A DNA stretch of 64,000 bases from Paraburkholderia flava (GCF_004359985.1 NZ_SMRO01000001.1:682001-746000); one strand, 5' to 3'. Shown: positions 44,200-53,383, counted from the stretch's first letter. A program made the numbers and translations. Notes: generated by a model not told the origin, from the letters alone.

Positions 44200-45453
44200 A
44201 TGACGACCAGAGATCTGATGACACGCGAGGAAGTGCTGGCCCGCCTCAACATCAAGCCGGCGACGCTTTACTCGTACGTGAGCCGCGGCCTGATCGGCAC
44301 CGCGCCGCACGACGACGGGCGCCGCAGCCTGTACGTGCGTGCCGATGTCGAGCGCGTGGGCAGTCGCAAGCGCGGACGCATGCCGAAGGCGGCGTCGGCC
44401 GAATCGACGATGCGCTGGGGCGAACCGGTGCTCGCGTCGGCAATCACGCACATCACACCGCAGGGTCCGCTGTATCGCAACCGCTCTGCTGTCGACATGG
44501 CGAAGGCCGGCGCATCGTTCGAATCGGTTTCGCAACTGCTGATGACCGGCGTCTGGCAGGACGGCGTCACTGCGTGGGGCACGCTCGACACGCCGCAGAC
44601 GGTGCTGCCGCTGTTCAGCGCGTACGCGGGCAAGCTGGAAGGCGGCGACATAGCCAACCTGCTCGGCATGGTGCCGCTTGCGCTCGGCATGCAGGGACGC
44701 GGCGCGGCAGAAATCTCCGACGGCAGCGCAGTGCAAGCCGCTCGTCTCATCATGCAGACGATGGCCGGATGCCTGGGGTTTCTAAGCAATACGCGGGCGT
44801 TCGTCGCACGTGAACGCGGCGAGAGTCTGGCGGCATATCTGCTGCGTTCGGCAGGCGGTATCGGTTCGCCCGATGCGGTGTTCGCAGTGAACGGCGCGCT
44901 GACCGTGCTCGCCGACAACGAACTCGCGCCGGCCACGTTCGCCGCGCGTGTCGCGGCATCGACGAATGCGGATCTCTACAACTGCATCGCGGCGGCGATC
45001 GGATCGCACGTCGGTTTTTCGACGGGCACCGCGACGGAGAAAGTCGAAACGCTGCTGCTGCGCGATGTGTCCAATCCCGATACCGCGCCGCGTCTGCAGA
45101 TGGTGCGTGAAGTGGGCGCGAGTCTGTTCGGCTTCAACCATCCGCTGTATCCGGAAGGCGATGTGCGCGCGAATCTGATCATCGAGCAGGTGCGTGCACT
45201 GCGTCAGGCGACGACCGATACCGCGCCGACGCTCGCCTTTCTCGGACTCGCCGAAGAGAAACTGTCGATGCGTCCGGGCGTCGCGATCGCGCTCGTCGTG
45301 CTCGCGCGTGCGTTGGGTCTACCGGACGGCACCGCGACTGCGTTGTGGATCATCAGTCGTACGGCAGGATGGGTCGCGCATGTGCTTGAACAGCGCTCGC
45401 AGGCGTTCCTGCTGCGGCCGCGTGCGAAGTATATTGCGGCGTTGCGGATGTAA
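44200..45453 (+). CDS. HTH-citrate synthase fusion, probable catalytically dead regulator
   Basis: A 417-residue protein. Residues 1-60 form a MerR-like/HTH_17 DNA-binding domain (TREEVLARLNIKPATLYSYV, then RRSLYVRADVERV). Residues about 70-417 match the citrate synthase fold (PLALGMQGRGAAEISDG, VREVGASLFGFNHPLYPEGD, RTAGWVAHVLEQ). The usual HADHE active-site motif reads LADNE (residues 237-241), and the GP-x-HGG histidine motif reads VGFSTGTATE (271-280), so two catalytic His appear lost. No Shine-Dalgarno is visible; an ATTGAT repeat abuts the start codon. It likely senses an acyl-CoA or keto acid and controls itself and the divergent catabolic operon. Confidence 0.85.
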   Translation: MTTRDLMTREEVLARLNIKPATLYSYVSRGLIGTAPHDDGRRSLYVRADVERVGSRKRGRMPKAASAESTMRWGEPVLASAITHITPQGPLYRNRSAVDMAKAGASFESVSQLLMTGVWQDGVTAWGTLDTPQTVLPLFSAYAGKLEGGDIANLLGMVPLALGMQGRGAAEISDGSAVQAARLIMQTMAGCLGFLSNTRAFVARERGESLAAYLLRSAGGIGSPDAVFAVNGALTVLADNELAPATFAARVAASTNADLYNCIAAAIGSHVGFSTGTATEKVETLLLRDVSNPDTAPRLQMVREVGASLFGFNHPLYPEGDVRANLIIEQVRALRQATTDTAPTLAFLGLAEEKLSMRPGVAIALVVLARALGLPDGTATALWIISRTAGWVAHVLEQRSQAFLLRPRAKYIAALRM

Positions 45454-45488
45454 TCGGCGGCGACGCGGCCACTTTCAGCGAACCGCTG

Positions 45489-46886
45489 TTACCGCCCTTC
45501 CACGGTCGCCGGTTTTGTCGGCGAAGTCACCGTCGGCGTCGCATCGATACCCCGAAAAACCGCCGCGGAAATCAGCGTAATCACCCCGACGCAGATGAAG
45601 CTCATCCGGAATCCGAGCGTCACCGAACCCCATTGGTCGGCGAACAGGCTAACGAGCGCACCACCGATCGTTACGCCCAGGCCGAGCGCGAGCATCTGCA
45701 CCATCGAGAACAAACTGTTGCCGCTGCCTGCGTCCTCGATCGACAGCCCCTTCAGCGTGACGCTGTTCATCGCCGCAAACTGCATCGAATTGGCCGCGCC
45801 GAAAATCGCCAGCACGACGATCTCGAGGGCGACCGGCGTGCCGCGCGAAATCAGCGCAAATGCGACGATCGATCCACCGACGATCAACGTATTCACCAGC
45901 AGGAACGTGTCGTACCCGTAGCGGCGAATCAGCGGCGCGATCCAGCGCTTCGCAAGCGCGCCCGACAACGCCGCAGGCAGCATCATCAAACCGGAATGCA
46001 GCGGCGTGTAGCCAAGTTCGAGCTGCATCAGCAGCGGTACGAGAAACGGCACCGCGCTCGAGCCGATCCGGCACACCAGGTTGCCGATCAACCCGACGCT
46101 AAAGTTCGGTTCCCTGAACAACGCGAGCCTGAACAGCGGATTCTCGCGACGCCGTGCATACGAGATGTACGCGAACGCTGAGACGAGTCCGAGCACGAAC
46201 AATCCTGCGGACCACGCAGCGCGATGCGATTGAACCGGCGCATCGACTGCAAGCGAGAACGCGATCATGCACAGCGACACCAGCGCGCAGCCGGTCACGT
46301 CGAATGGCGGTGCAGCCTCGCTGGTCGTACGCGGCAGATAGTGGTGAACCGCGAACATCCCGATTGCGCCGATCGGCACGTTGATCAGGAAAATCCAGTG
46401 CCATGAGAACGCTTCGACAAACCAGCCGCCAAGTGTCGGTCCGACAATCGGGCCGATCTGTCCCGCAACCGAAATCATCGCGAGTGCGGCCACGTATTGC
46501 TCGCCGCGCACGCTGCGCAGCACCGCGAGCCGGCCGATCGGCAGCAGCATCGATCCGCCGATGCCCTGCAAAACGCGCGCGACCACCAGTTGCCCGAGCG
46601 TGTGTGCGCTCGAACAGCACAGCGAGCCGAGCACGAAGATCAGGATTGCAGTGAAGTACACACGCCGCGTGCCGAAGCGATCGGCGAGCCAGCCGGATGC
46701 GGGCGTCAGCATCGCCATCGTCAGCGTGTACGCGACGATCACCGGCTGCATCACGAGCGGTTTCACACCGAGACTGTGCGCGATCGACGGAAGCGCGGTG
46801 TTGACGATCGTCGTGTCGAGCGTCTGCATGAAGAAACCTGCGGCGACGATCCACAGTAACGCGGTGTGGCTGGAATCCTGACTCAT
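45489..46886 (-). CDS. MFS drug exporter, DHA2 (14-helix) family, MdtD-like
   Basis: A 465-residue transporter with about fourteen helices. Family motifs: LDTTIVNTALPSIA near residue 24, GWLADRFGTRRVYF near 65, and motif C GQIGPIVGPTLGGWF near 142. Such pumps extrude hydrophobic drugs or metabolites with proton antiport. I start it at ATG 46886. It is divergent from a LysR gene with palindromic sites between them, implying local regulation. Confidence 0.92.
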   Translation of the reverse strand: MSQDSSHTALLWIVAAGFFMQTLDTTIVNTALPSIAHSLGVKPLVMQPVIVAYTLTMAMLTPASGWLADRFGTRRVYFTAILIFVLGSLCCSSAHTLGQLVVARVLQGIGGSMLLPIGRLAVLRSVRGEQYVAALAMISVAGQIGPIVGPTLGGWFVEAFSWHWIFLINVPIGAIGMFAVHHYLPRTTSEAAPPFDVTGCALVSLCMIAFSLAVDAPVQSHRAAWSAGLFVLGLVSAFAYISYARRRENPLFRLALFREPNFSVGLIGNLVCRIGSSAVPFLVPLLMQLELGYTPLHSGLMMLPAALSGALAKRWIAPLIRRYGYDTFLLVNTLIVGGSIVAFALISRGTPVALEIVVLAIFGAANSMQFAAMNSVTLKGLSIEDAGSGNSLFSMVQMLALGLGVTIGGALVSLFADQWGSVTLGFRMSFICVGVITLISAAVFRGIDATPTVTSPTKPATVEGR

Positions 46887-46950
46887 CGATACTTCTCGGG
46901 TGCGTCGACAGATGGGCTTTCGACGCGTTCTTGGGGGATTCCGACATGAT

Positions 46951-47016
46951 ATTGTCATCGTTGACAATCGGGAACCCCACTAACGATGTTGACTGTTATC
47001 GCCGTTGCCGATAACA
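46951..47016. promoter_or_regulatory. Two perfect inverted repeats between exporter and LysR genes
   Basis: ATTGTCA-TCGT-TGACAAT (46951-46968) and TGTTATCG-CCGTTGC-CGATAACA (46994-47016). The first has T-N11-A-like geometry; the second ends 7 bp before the LysR ATG. They are good candidates for the LysR protein's recognition and activation sites. Confidence 0.6.
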
Positions 47017-47023
47017 ATGAGCG

Positions 47024-47884
47024 ATGCTCAATCCCATCTGGCTCAAGACATACGCGACGGTCGCGAGCTGCCATAGCTTCACCGAGGCAGCGCGTCAGCT
47101 TGGTCTCACGCAGTCGAGCGTCAGCGAACACGTTCGCCGTCTCGAGCATGCGGTCGGACGGCGGCTGTTTATCCGCGACACGCACTCGCTCGCGATGACG
47201 CCCGACGGCGAAGCGATGCTCGCGCATGCCGGCGCGATCCTGCAGGCAATCGGCCGCGCCGAGTCGCAATTCCGCGCACCGCGTCTGAAAGGACGCGTCC
47301 GTCTAGGCTCATCCGACGACATCGCACTCGGCCCGTTGCCGACCGTGCTCGCCGCCTTCCGCAACGCGCACCCCGACGTCGAACTCGAAATCACGATCGG
47401 CATGACCGGCAAGCTGTACGAATTGCTCGACGCGGGATCGATCGATCTGCTGGTGGGCAAGAGAAGGCTCGGCGACAAACGCGGCGTCGCGCTATTCACC
47501 GGACGGCTCGAATGGCTCGCGCGCGCCGGCACGCTGGTGGATCTCACGCAACCGCTACCGCTGATTCTTGTCGCCGAACCGAGCGTGACGCGCGCGGTCG
47601 TGCTCGATGCGCTCGCGCAAACCGACTTCCGCTGGCAACTGGTCTGCACGAGCAGCAGTCACGCCGGTTGCGTCGCGGCTGCTCGAGGTGGGCTTGGTGT
47701 GACAGTGCGGCCGCAGTATCTGTCGGCACGTGGACTCGCGCCGCCGGCCAACGTCGCGAGTCTGCCGGTGCTACCCGACGTCGAATTCATCGCACTGGCG
47801 GCGAAGCGGCTCAGCCGCCCCGCAGGCACGCTGCTGCAGTTGCTGCACGACAGCGATCTGCGCGGGTCGTGGATCGGCGAATAG
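47024..47884 (+). CDS. LysR-family regulator of the divergent exporter
   Basis: A 286-residue LysR protein with a compact N-terminus (MLNPIWLKTYATVASCHSFT), recognition segment LTQSSVSEHVRRLEHAVGRR and effector domain from about 88. It lacks a Shine-Dalgarno at good spacing; the ATG lies just after a perfect inverted repeat, consistent with autorepression. Divergence from the MdtD-like gene suggests it controls that pump. Confidence 0.92.
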   Translation: MLNPIWLKTYATVASCHSFTEAARQLGLTQSSVSEHVRRLEHAVGRRLFIRDTHSLAMTPDGEAMLAHAGAILQAIGRAESQFRAPRLKGRVRLGSSDDIALGPLPTVLAAFRNAHPDVELEITIGMTGKLYELLDAGSIDLLVGKRRLGDKRGVALFTGRLEWLARAGTLVDLTQPLPLILVAEPSVTRAVVLDALAQTDFRWQLVCTSSSHAGCVAAARGGLGVTVRPQYLSARGLAPPANVASLPVLPDVEFIALAAKRLSRPAGTLLQLLHDSDLRGSWIGE

Positions 47885-47899
47885 TGTTCGACGTGACGC

Positions 47900-49153
47900 T
47901 CAGCGCTCGAGCGAACGCATCTTCCTGAGTTCGGGAAAAATCCGCATCCACAGCAGCGCGACGCCGATTGTCGCGCAACCGCCGACGAGCACCGCCGCCC
48001 GCGCACCCCACCAGCCCGCCGTGAGTCCCGATTCGAATTCGCCCAGTTGATTCGATGTGCCGATGAACAGCGCATTCACTGCGCTGACGCGGCCCAGCAT
48101 CTCGTCGGGTGTGCGCAGCTGCACGAGCGACAGCCGCACGACCACGCTGATCACATCGGCGGCGCCCATCGCGGCGAGTGCGACGAGCGACAGCAGAAAT
48201 TGATTCGATAGCCCGAACACGATCGTCACGAGACCGAACGCGATCACACCACCGAACATCGCCCTGCCCGGCCGTGTGCGCAGCGGAAAATGCGCGAGCC
48301 ACAGCGTGCCCGCGAGCGCGCCGACTGCGGGTGCGGAACGCAGTATGCCCAGCCCCCACGGACCCGTGTGCAACATGTCGCGCGCGAAGATCGGCAGCAA
48401 CGCGGTCGCGCCGCCGAACAGCACCGCGAACAAGTCCAGCGACAGCGCGCCGAGCACCACCGGTTCGCGACGAATAAACGCGATGCCCGAGAAAATCGAT
48501 TTGAGCGTCGCAGGCGCGCGCGTGGCCGGCTTCGTGCGCAATGGGATCGTGCTCACCAGCATCGCCGCGCAACCGAACGCGATCGCACACGCGATGTACA
48601 CGGCCATCGGCCCGACGCCGTACAGCAAACCGCCGAGCGCGGGCCCGACGATCTGCGCCGACTGGTTCGCCGACGTGGCCCACGCGGTCGCGCGCGGCAG
48701 CTCGTCGCGTCCCACGATGCCCGGCAGCAACGACGACACCGCCGGCGATTCGAACGCGCGCGCCGCGCCGACCGATGCCGCGAGCACGTAGATAACGGGC
48801 GCCGTCAGCCAGCCGCCGAGCGTGCCGAGCAGGAACACGCCGGCCGCGAGCGCTTCGAGCGTCTGACAGATCGCCGCGATGCGCCGACGGTCGTAGCGAT
48901 CTGCAGCGTGGCCGACGACCAGCGTCAGTGCGAACATCGGCAGGAACTGCGCGAGCCCGACGAGACCGAGCGCGTACGCGCTGTGCGTCAGCGCGTAGAT
49001 GTGCCAACCGATCGCGACTGCAAGCATCTGGAACGACACCGACGACAGCACGCGCGCAGACCAGAAACGCTGGAACCCGGGATCGCGCAACGGGCTGACG
49101 GTTGAAGATGCAAGAACGGAAGGGGGTTCGGTGTCGGCAGAGTCGGGAGTCAT
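47900..49153 (-). CDS. MFS transporter, EntS/multidrug type
   Basis: A 417-residue inner-membrane transporter with about twelve helices. It begins with a cytoplasmic Ser/Pro-rich stretch, then LRDPGFQRFWSARVLSSVSF and motif A VVGHAADRYDRRRIAAICQT, typical of the DHA3 group that includes the enterobactin exporter and macrolide pumps. The gene is convergent with the LysR gene (15 bp apart). No siderophore genes are near, so the substrate is open. Confidence 0.9.
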   Translation of the reverse strand: MTPDSADTEPPSVLASSTVSPLRDPGFQRFWSARVLSSVSFQMLAVAIGWHIYALTHSAYALGLVGLAQFLPMFALTLVVGHAADRYDRRRIAAICQTLEALAAGVFLLGTLGGWLTAPVIYVLAASVGAARAFESPAVSSLLPGIVGRDELPRATAWATSANQSAQIVGPALGGLLYGVGPMAVYIACAIAFGCAAMLVSTIPLRTKPATRAPATLKSIFSGIAFIRREPVVLGALSLDLFAVLFGGATALLPIFARDMLHTGPWGLGILRSAPAVGALAGTLWLAHFPLRTRPGRAMFGGVIAFGLVTIVFGLSNQFLLSLVALAAMGAADVISVVVRLSLVQLRTPDEMLGRVSAVNALFIGTSNQLGEFESGLTAGWWGARAAVLVGGCATIGVALLWMRIFPELRKMRSLER

Positions 49154-49344
49154 CGGTCGGTCGTGAGTCGGTGCGCGCGGGCGTGGCACTGCCGGTCGGG
49201 AAAGCCGGCAGTTTAGTGCAACTCGACGTTGCGCGGCAGAACTACACGACGATTTGCGTCGTGATACCGTCGTGCGGTGCCAGCCGCGAAAACGATTTGC
49301 GGCGCGCATCCGCTACCTTTCAAGGTTCAAAGGAGAACGCAGCA

Positions 49345-49746
49345 ATGAACGCAGCCACCCGGTTCTGGATGGTCCAGGGCGCACCGACGCCGGTCGGTCC
49401 TTTTTCGCACGCGACGGAGTCGGACGGCTGGATCTTCGTGACCGGCCAGATGCCTACATCGCCCGACGACGACTCGGCGCCGCTGCCCGACGGCGTCGCC
49501 GCGCAGACCACGCGCGTGATGGACAACTTGAAGCTCGTGCTCGCGGGCGTCGGTCTTGGGCTCGAGCACGTCGTGTCCGCGCGCATTTTTCTGACCGAGT
49601 TCAAGCGCGACTACGCGACGATGAATGCGACCTATGCTGCGTACTTTCCGTCGGATCGTTTGCCGGCGCGGACGTGTATCGGTGTGACGGGGCTTGCTCG
49701 GGATGCGCTGGTTGAGATCGATTTTATTGTGCGCCGGCCTGCGTAA
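49345..49746 (+). CDS. RidA-family protein, second copy
   Basis: A 133-residue YjgF/RidA-like protein: GWIFVTGQMPTSPDDDSAPL near residue 28, VSARIFLTEFKRDYATMNAT near 78 and PARTCIGVTGLARDALVEID with the conserved Arg. Sequence is clearly different from the 17880 RidA. AGGAGAA precedes ATG 49345. It stands alone, divergent from the MFS gene, so it may be a general imine deaminase or a pathway-specific relative. Confidence 0.9.
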   Translation: MNAATRFWMVQGAPTPVGPFSHATESDGWIFVTGQMPTSPDDDSAPLPDGVAAQTTRVMDNLKLVLAGVGLGLEHVVSARIFLTEFKRDYATMNATYAAYFPSDRLPARTCIGVTGLARDALVEIDFIVRRPA

Positions 49747-49776
49747 TACGGCTGTGGTCTTTTGATGGATCGACCT

Positions 49777-49817
49777 CGAAGCGCGGACGTTCTTTTGTTT
49801 TTGTGTGCCGCGCTTCG
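49777..49817. terminator. Long-loop inverted repeat between convergent genes
   Basis: CGAAGCGCGG (49777-49786) pairs exactly with CCGCGCTTCG (49808-49817) across a 21-base T-rich loop. Ten perfect pairs between two convergent genes suit a bidirectional terminator, but the loop is large and no T-run follows. Confidence 0.35.
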
Positions 49818-49874
49818 TGTCATCGCTACCGCAGCGGCCGCTTTTGTCATGCGTGCGGCCGCGCGGAAAGACAC

Positions 49875-50759
49875 TTAACCTGTATAGCTGGCCTTAGCCT
49901 CTTTCAGATAATCACCAAGCCGCCTCGGTGCGCGTCCGATCAGCGACTCGATATCGTCCGTGACGATAGAAAGATTGCCGGACCGGATCGCTACCTCGAT
50001 CGATACCAGCATCGCAACGAATACGCCCGGAACCTTGGCCGCTTCCAGTCCGGCGGCGAACTGCGCGTCGGTCACATCGACGACGGCAAGCGGCTTGCCT
50101 GTCGCCTCGCGAGCAAGGCCTGCGATCTCTTCGCGAGATAGCGCTTCGCTGCCGGTGAGCGTGTAGGTCCTGCTGTCGGACGACGGCGCAACCAGCGCTG
50201 CGGCAATCGCTTCGGCCATGTCCTCCCGCCCGGCGGACGACACTCTCCCACCCTTCGTAGCCGAATGCCATTGCCCGCTCGCCAGCGCATGAGGCAGCGA
50301 CATGAGCAGATTCTCGTGATACCAGCTGTTCCGGAAAATCACGTGCGGCAAGCCGGTGGCCTTGATGGCCCGCTCGGTCTCCAGATGGTCCGGCGCGAAG
50401 GTCACGAGCGAACTTTCCGGATTGGGCAGCGACGTATACGCCAGACGCTCGACACCCGCTGCGACCGCTGACGCAACCGCATTGCGATGCTGCTTCAACC
50501 GTTTGTCGGCGCCATCCAGCGCATCCGTCGAAACGATGACGACCGTACCGGCGCCTTTGAACGCTTCGGTCAAAGCTTGCGGGTCTTCGAAGTCCGCTTT
50601 ACGTACTTCGATGCCGGCCGCCGCAAGGTCGGCGAGTTTTTCGGGGTCGCGGGTGCCGGCGATGATGCGGTTGTGCGTCACGCCGCGCGCAAGCAGATGC
50701 TTGATCACGAGCCGGCCAAGCTGACCGGACGCGCCGGTGACGAAAATCGTGTTGCTCAT
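49875..50759 (-). CDS. qorB: NmrA-like SDR, NAD(P)H:quinone oxidoreductase QorB-like
   Basis: A 294-residue atypical short-chain dehydrogenase. The nucleotide motif FVTGASGQLGRLV is at residues 5-17, followed by DPEKLADLAAAGIEVRKADF and YTSLPNPESSLVTFAPDHLE, the pattern of E. coli YtfG/QorB. The divergent HxlR gene has the same arrangement as ytfG-ytfH of E. coli. It likely reduces quinones with NADPH and is induced by electrophile or oxidative stress (inference). Confidence 0.87.
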   Translation of the reverse strand: MSNTIFVTGASGQLGRLVIKHLLARGVTHNRIIAGTRDPEKLADLAAAGIEVRKADFEDPQALTEAFKGAGTVVIVSTDALDGADKRLKQHRNAVASAVAAGVERLAYTSLPNPESSLVTFAPDHLETERAIKATGLPHVIFRNSWYHENLLMSLPHALASGQWHSATKGGRVSSAGREDMAEAIAAALVAPSSDSRTYTLTGSEALSREEIAGLAREATGKPLAVVDVTDAQFAAGLEAAKVPGVFVAMLVSIEVAIRSGNLSIVTDDIESLIGRAPRRLGDYLKEAKASYTG

Positions 50760-50782
50760 GGAATAACCTCATTCTGAGTGTT

Positions 50783-50799
50783 ACTCTCTTTTTGAGAGT
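50783..50799. promoter_or_regulatory. Inverted repeat, candidate HxlR operator
   Basis: ACTCTC-TTTTT-GAGAGT, six-base arms around five T, sits between the divergent qorB-like and HxlR genes, 24 bp from the qorB-like start. It is the only clear dyad in this gap. Confidence 0.5.
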
Positions 50800-50864
50800 G
50801 CCTCGATAGTCAGGCCTCGGCCCGCTTCCGTAAAGGAGGCAGTTTTTCAGGAGATAGTTACCAG

Positions 50865-51284
50865 ATGGGAACCACCCACACGCGGATAAGCGAGCTCAAG
50901 GCGAAGCTGGAAGAGGTCCGCACTCAATATGGTGCGATCGGGAATTGCCCGGTGCGCGACGTCATCGATGTGATCAACGGGCGGTGGAGTTCGCTGCTGA
51001 TGATCGCGCTGTCCGAGCAAGCGTATCGATTCGGCGAACTTCGTCGGCTGGTGCCGGACATTTCGCAGCGCATGTTGACGCAGACGCTTCATGAGTTGCA
51101 ACGCGACGGCTATGTGCATCGCGAGGTGTTCCCTACGAAACCGCCGGGCGTCGAATACAGCCTCACCGATCTCGGTCGATCGATGTTCGATGCGCTGAAC
51201 GTTTTGCTCGTCTGGGCCGACGCGAATTACGATGCGGTCCGGGCAGCTCGTGCCGAGTTCGATAGCCAGAGGGAATCGGCGTAA
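50865..51284 (+). CDS. HxlR-family (DUF24) regulator, possible redox sensor
   Basis: A 139-residue winged-helix dimer. The family signature is [20 protein letters not shown] near residues 27-46 with a single conserved Cys 28, followed by [20 protein letters not shown] and [14 protein letters not shown]. In QorR, HypR and YodB-type members this Cys senses quinones or oxidants. It is divergent from the quinone-reductase-like gene, with a dyad between them. Confidence 0.9.
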   Translation: MGTTHTRISELKAKLEEVRTQYGAIGNCPVRDVIDVINGRWSSLLMIALSEQAYRFGELRRLVPDISQRMLTQTLHELQRDGYVHREVFPTKPPGVEYSLTDLGRSMFDALNVLLVWADANYDAVRAARAEFDSQRESA

Positions 51285-51342
51285 GAGGCACTCCTCTGCG
51301 CCGGCAGTAAAATGCGCGCTCTTCTCCACCGGAAATAGCCCC

Positions 51343-51810
51343 ATGCAAATCCTCGTCGACGCAGACGCCTGCCCCGTAGTCGTCAAAGAAATGCTGTTCC
51401 GGGCAGCAAACCGCGTCGAGGTGTGCGTCACGCTGGTCGCGAATCAGTATCTGCGCACGCCGCCTTCGCGCTTCATCAAGTCACTGCAGGTGCCCGCGGG
51501 CTTCGACGCCGCCGACAACCGCATCGTCGAACTCGCCGAGAACGGTGACCTCGTGATTACTGCGGATATTCCGCTTGCCGCTGCTGCGCTCGACAAAGGC
51601 GCGCAGGTGCTCGATCCGCGTGGCAGCTGGTTCAGTCGCGAGAATATTCAGGAACGCCTGACGATGCGCGATGTGATGGATCAGCTTCGCAGCACAGGCA
51701 TCGAGACCGGCGGTCCTTCGCCGTATAGTGCAAACGACAGCAAGACGTTCGCGTCGCAGCTGGATCGGTTTCTTGCTCGTTATCGGGCGCGGCCGGGTGC
51801 GGGTGCGTGA
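51343..51810 (+). CDS. UPF0178 (YaiI/YqxD) family protein, NYN/PIN-like
   Basis: A 155-residue cytoplasmic protein. The family signature [20 protein letters not shown] opens it, with [20 protein letters not shown] and [20 protein letters not shown] further on. The Asp residues (DADACP, TADIPL) resemble the acidic site of NYN/PIN nucleases, but no activity is established for the family as far as I know. Alone in context; start at ATG 51343. Confidence 0.9.
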   Translation: MQILVDADACPVVVKEMLFRAANRVEVCVTLVANQYLRTPPSRFIKSLQVPAGFDAADNRIVELAENGDLVITADIPLAAAALDKGAQVLDPRGSWFSRENIQERLTMRDVMDQLRSTGIETGGPSPYSANDSKTFASQLDRFLARYRARPGAGA

Positions 51811-51838
51811 GGCAGGACACGCTAGCGAGCGCGCAGAA

Positions 51839-53383
51839 TTAGGCGTGGCTCAGCGGTTCACCAAACCACCGCACCGCAGCCCGAGCCGCATCCTCATCGC
51901 CTGAAGCACCGCTACCCTCGCCCACCCACGCGACAAACCCATCGGGCCTCACAAGCACAGCGCTCAAGCCCAACCGATCCTTCACATCGCTCGCGACGTA
52001 CGCAATACGATCGCTCCACTTGCCTGCGAGCGCTTCAAGCGCCGCACTAGCGTCGAAATCCAGCAGCAGGCCCTTGCCGTTTCTGAGCAGTTCGCCAAGC
52101 CTCGCCCCATCGATCAGCTCAAAATCGGGCGCACTGCGACCCACCAGCGCGTGGCCACCGCCGAAATCGTAGCGAAGAGAAAGACCCCACACGCGCTCAG
52201 CGAAGTACGTCGCACCGTCACGCGTGTCGAGCAGATCGCGAATGATCGCCTCGAGCGCGCGCGTGCTGCGGGTCGGTCGCATCAGCGCGACCTGCGCGCG
52301 CGACCAGTCGAGGATCTGCACGCCGATCGGATGCCGTTCGCTTTCGTAGCTGTCGAGCAGACCATCCGGTGCATCGCCACGCAGCGTCGCAGCGAGCTTC
52401 CACGCAAGATTCATCGCGTCGCCGAAACCGAGGTTGAGACCCTGGCCACCCAACGGCGAATGAATGTGCGCAGCGTCGCCCGCGAGCAGCACACGCCCTT
52501 TGCGATACGGCGTCGCCTGATGCGCGCGATCCGTCCACGTGGTCGCGAGCGGAAGCGCCGTTAAGGTGACATCGGTGTTGGACACGTGGCGCAACACCGC
52601 TTGCACATGCTCGAGCGTGATCGCCTGGCTTCGATGAAAAGCGCCGCCGTCGAAATCGGCCATCGTGACGATGCCGGGCTGCTGGTACGTGTACATCCCC
52701 GTCGACGTGTAATGGCGGCCCGGCTTGAGCTTGTCCGGATCAGCCAGTTCGACCACAACGGAATAGCCGGTGAACTCGGGATCGGTGCCGGTGAACGCGA
52801 AGCCGCCGGCTTTGCGCACGGTGCTGCGTCCGCCGTCGCAACCGACGAGCCATCGTCCGCGAAACGTCTCGCCACCGGCGCGAACGGTCACGTCGTCATC
52901 GGCTTGATCGAAGCCTTCGACTCCTACGCCACGTTTAACCTCGACTCCCAGCGAATCAGCGCGTGCAGCCAATACGGATTCAAGATGCTGCATCTCGACC
53001 GCGAGAATGCTATCGACCGGACCCGGCAGCCGGAACGGCCACTTCGACGTATCGATGTTGTCGTAAAAGAACTGGATGCCCGCGAAATGGCCGGCCGGTC
53101 GACGCTTGTTTTGCATCCAGTGCGGCGCATTCGGCACCCTGCTGTTCGAACCGTCCTTCGAATCCGGCGGCGTCGTGACGTCGTCAAGCAGACCGCGACG
53201 GTGAAAAGCTTCAAGGGTGGGAACCGACAGGCCGCGCAATCCGAACGGCAGTTGCTTCAACGGAGAGGCCGGGTTCTCAGCCTGCTCCAGCACCAGCACC
53301 GAGGCAACGCCTGCAAGGCGCAGCTCGCAGGCGAGAAACAGGCCGACAGGGCCCGCGCCTGCGATGACAACGTCGTATATCAA
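51839..53383 (-). CDS. FAD-dependent aromatic monooxygenase (phenol/rifampicin hydroxylase type)
   Basis: A 514-residue group A flavin hydroxylase. The FAD motif GAGPVGLFLACELRLAGV is near residues 8-25, DG motif VGCDGGRSTVRK near 183 and the GD motif LLAGDAAHIHSPLGGQGLNL near 284. A thioredoxin-like C-terminal domain without catalytic Cys (LLLDFDASAALEALAG) follows. I place the start at TTG 53383, with AGGAG seven bases upstream; an in-frame TTG 15 bp earlier overlaps that site. Substrate unknown: phenolic compounds or antibiotics are both possible. It stands alone. Confidence 0.88.
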   Translation of the reverse strand: MIYDVVIAGAGPVGLFLACELRLAGVASVLVLEQAENPASPLKQLPFGLRGLSVPTLEAFHRRGLLDDVTTPPDSKDGSNSRVPNAPHWMQNKRRPAGHFAGIQFFYDNIDTSKWPFRLPGPVDSILAVEMQHLESVLAARADSLGVEVKRGVGVEGFDQADDDVTVRAGGETFRGRWLVGCDGGRSTVRKAGGFAFTGTDPEFTGYSVVVELADPDKLKPGRHYTSTGMYTYQQPGIVTMADFDGGAFHRSQAITLEHVQAVLRHVSNTDVTLTALPLATTWTDRAHQATPYRKGRVLLAGDAAHIHSPLGGQGLNLGFGDAMNLAWKLAATLRGDAPDGLLDSYESERHPIGVQILDWSRAQVALMRPTRSTRALEAIIRDLLDTRDGATYFAERVWGLSLRYDFGGGHALVGRSAPDFELIDGARLGELLRNGKGLLLDFDASAALEALAGKWSDRIAYVASDVKDRLGLSAVLVRPDGFVAWVGEGSGASGDEDAARAAVRWFGEPLSHA

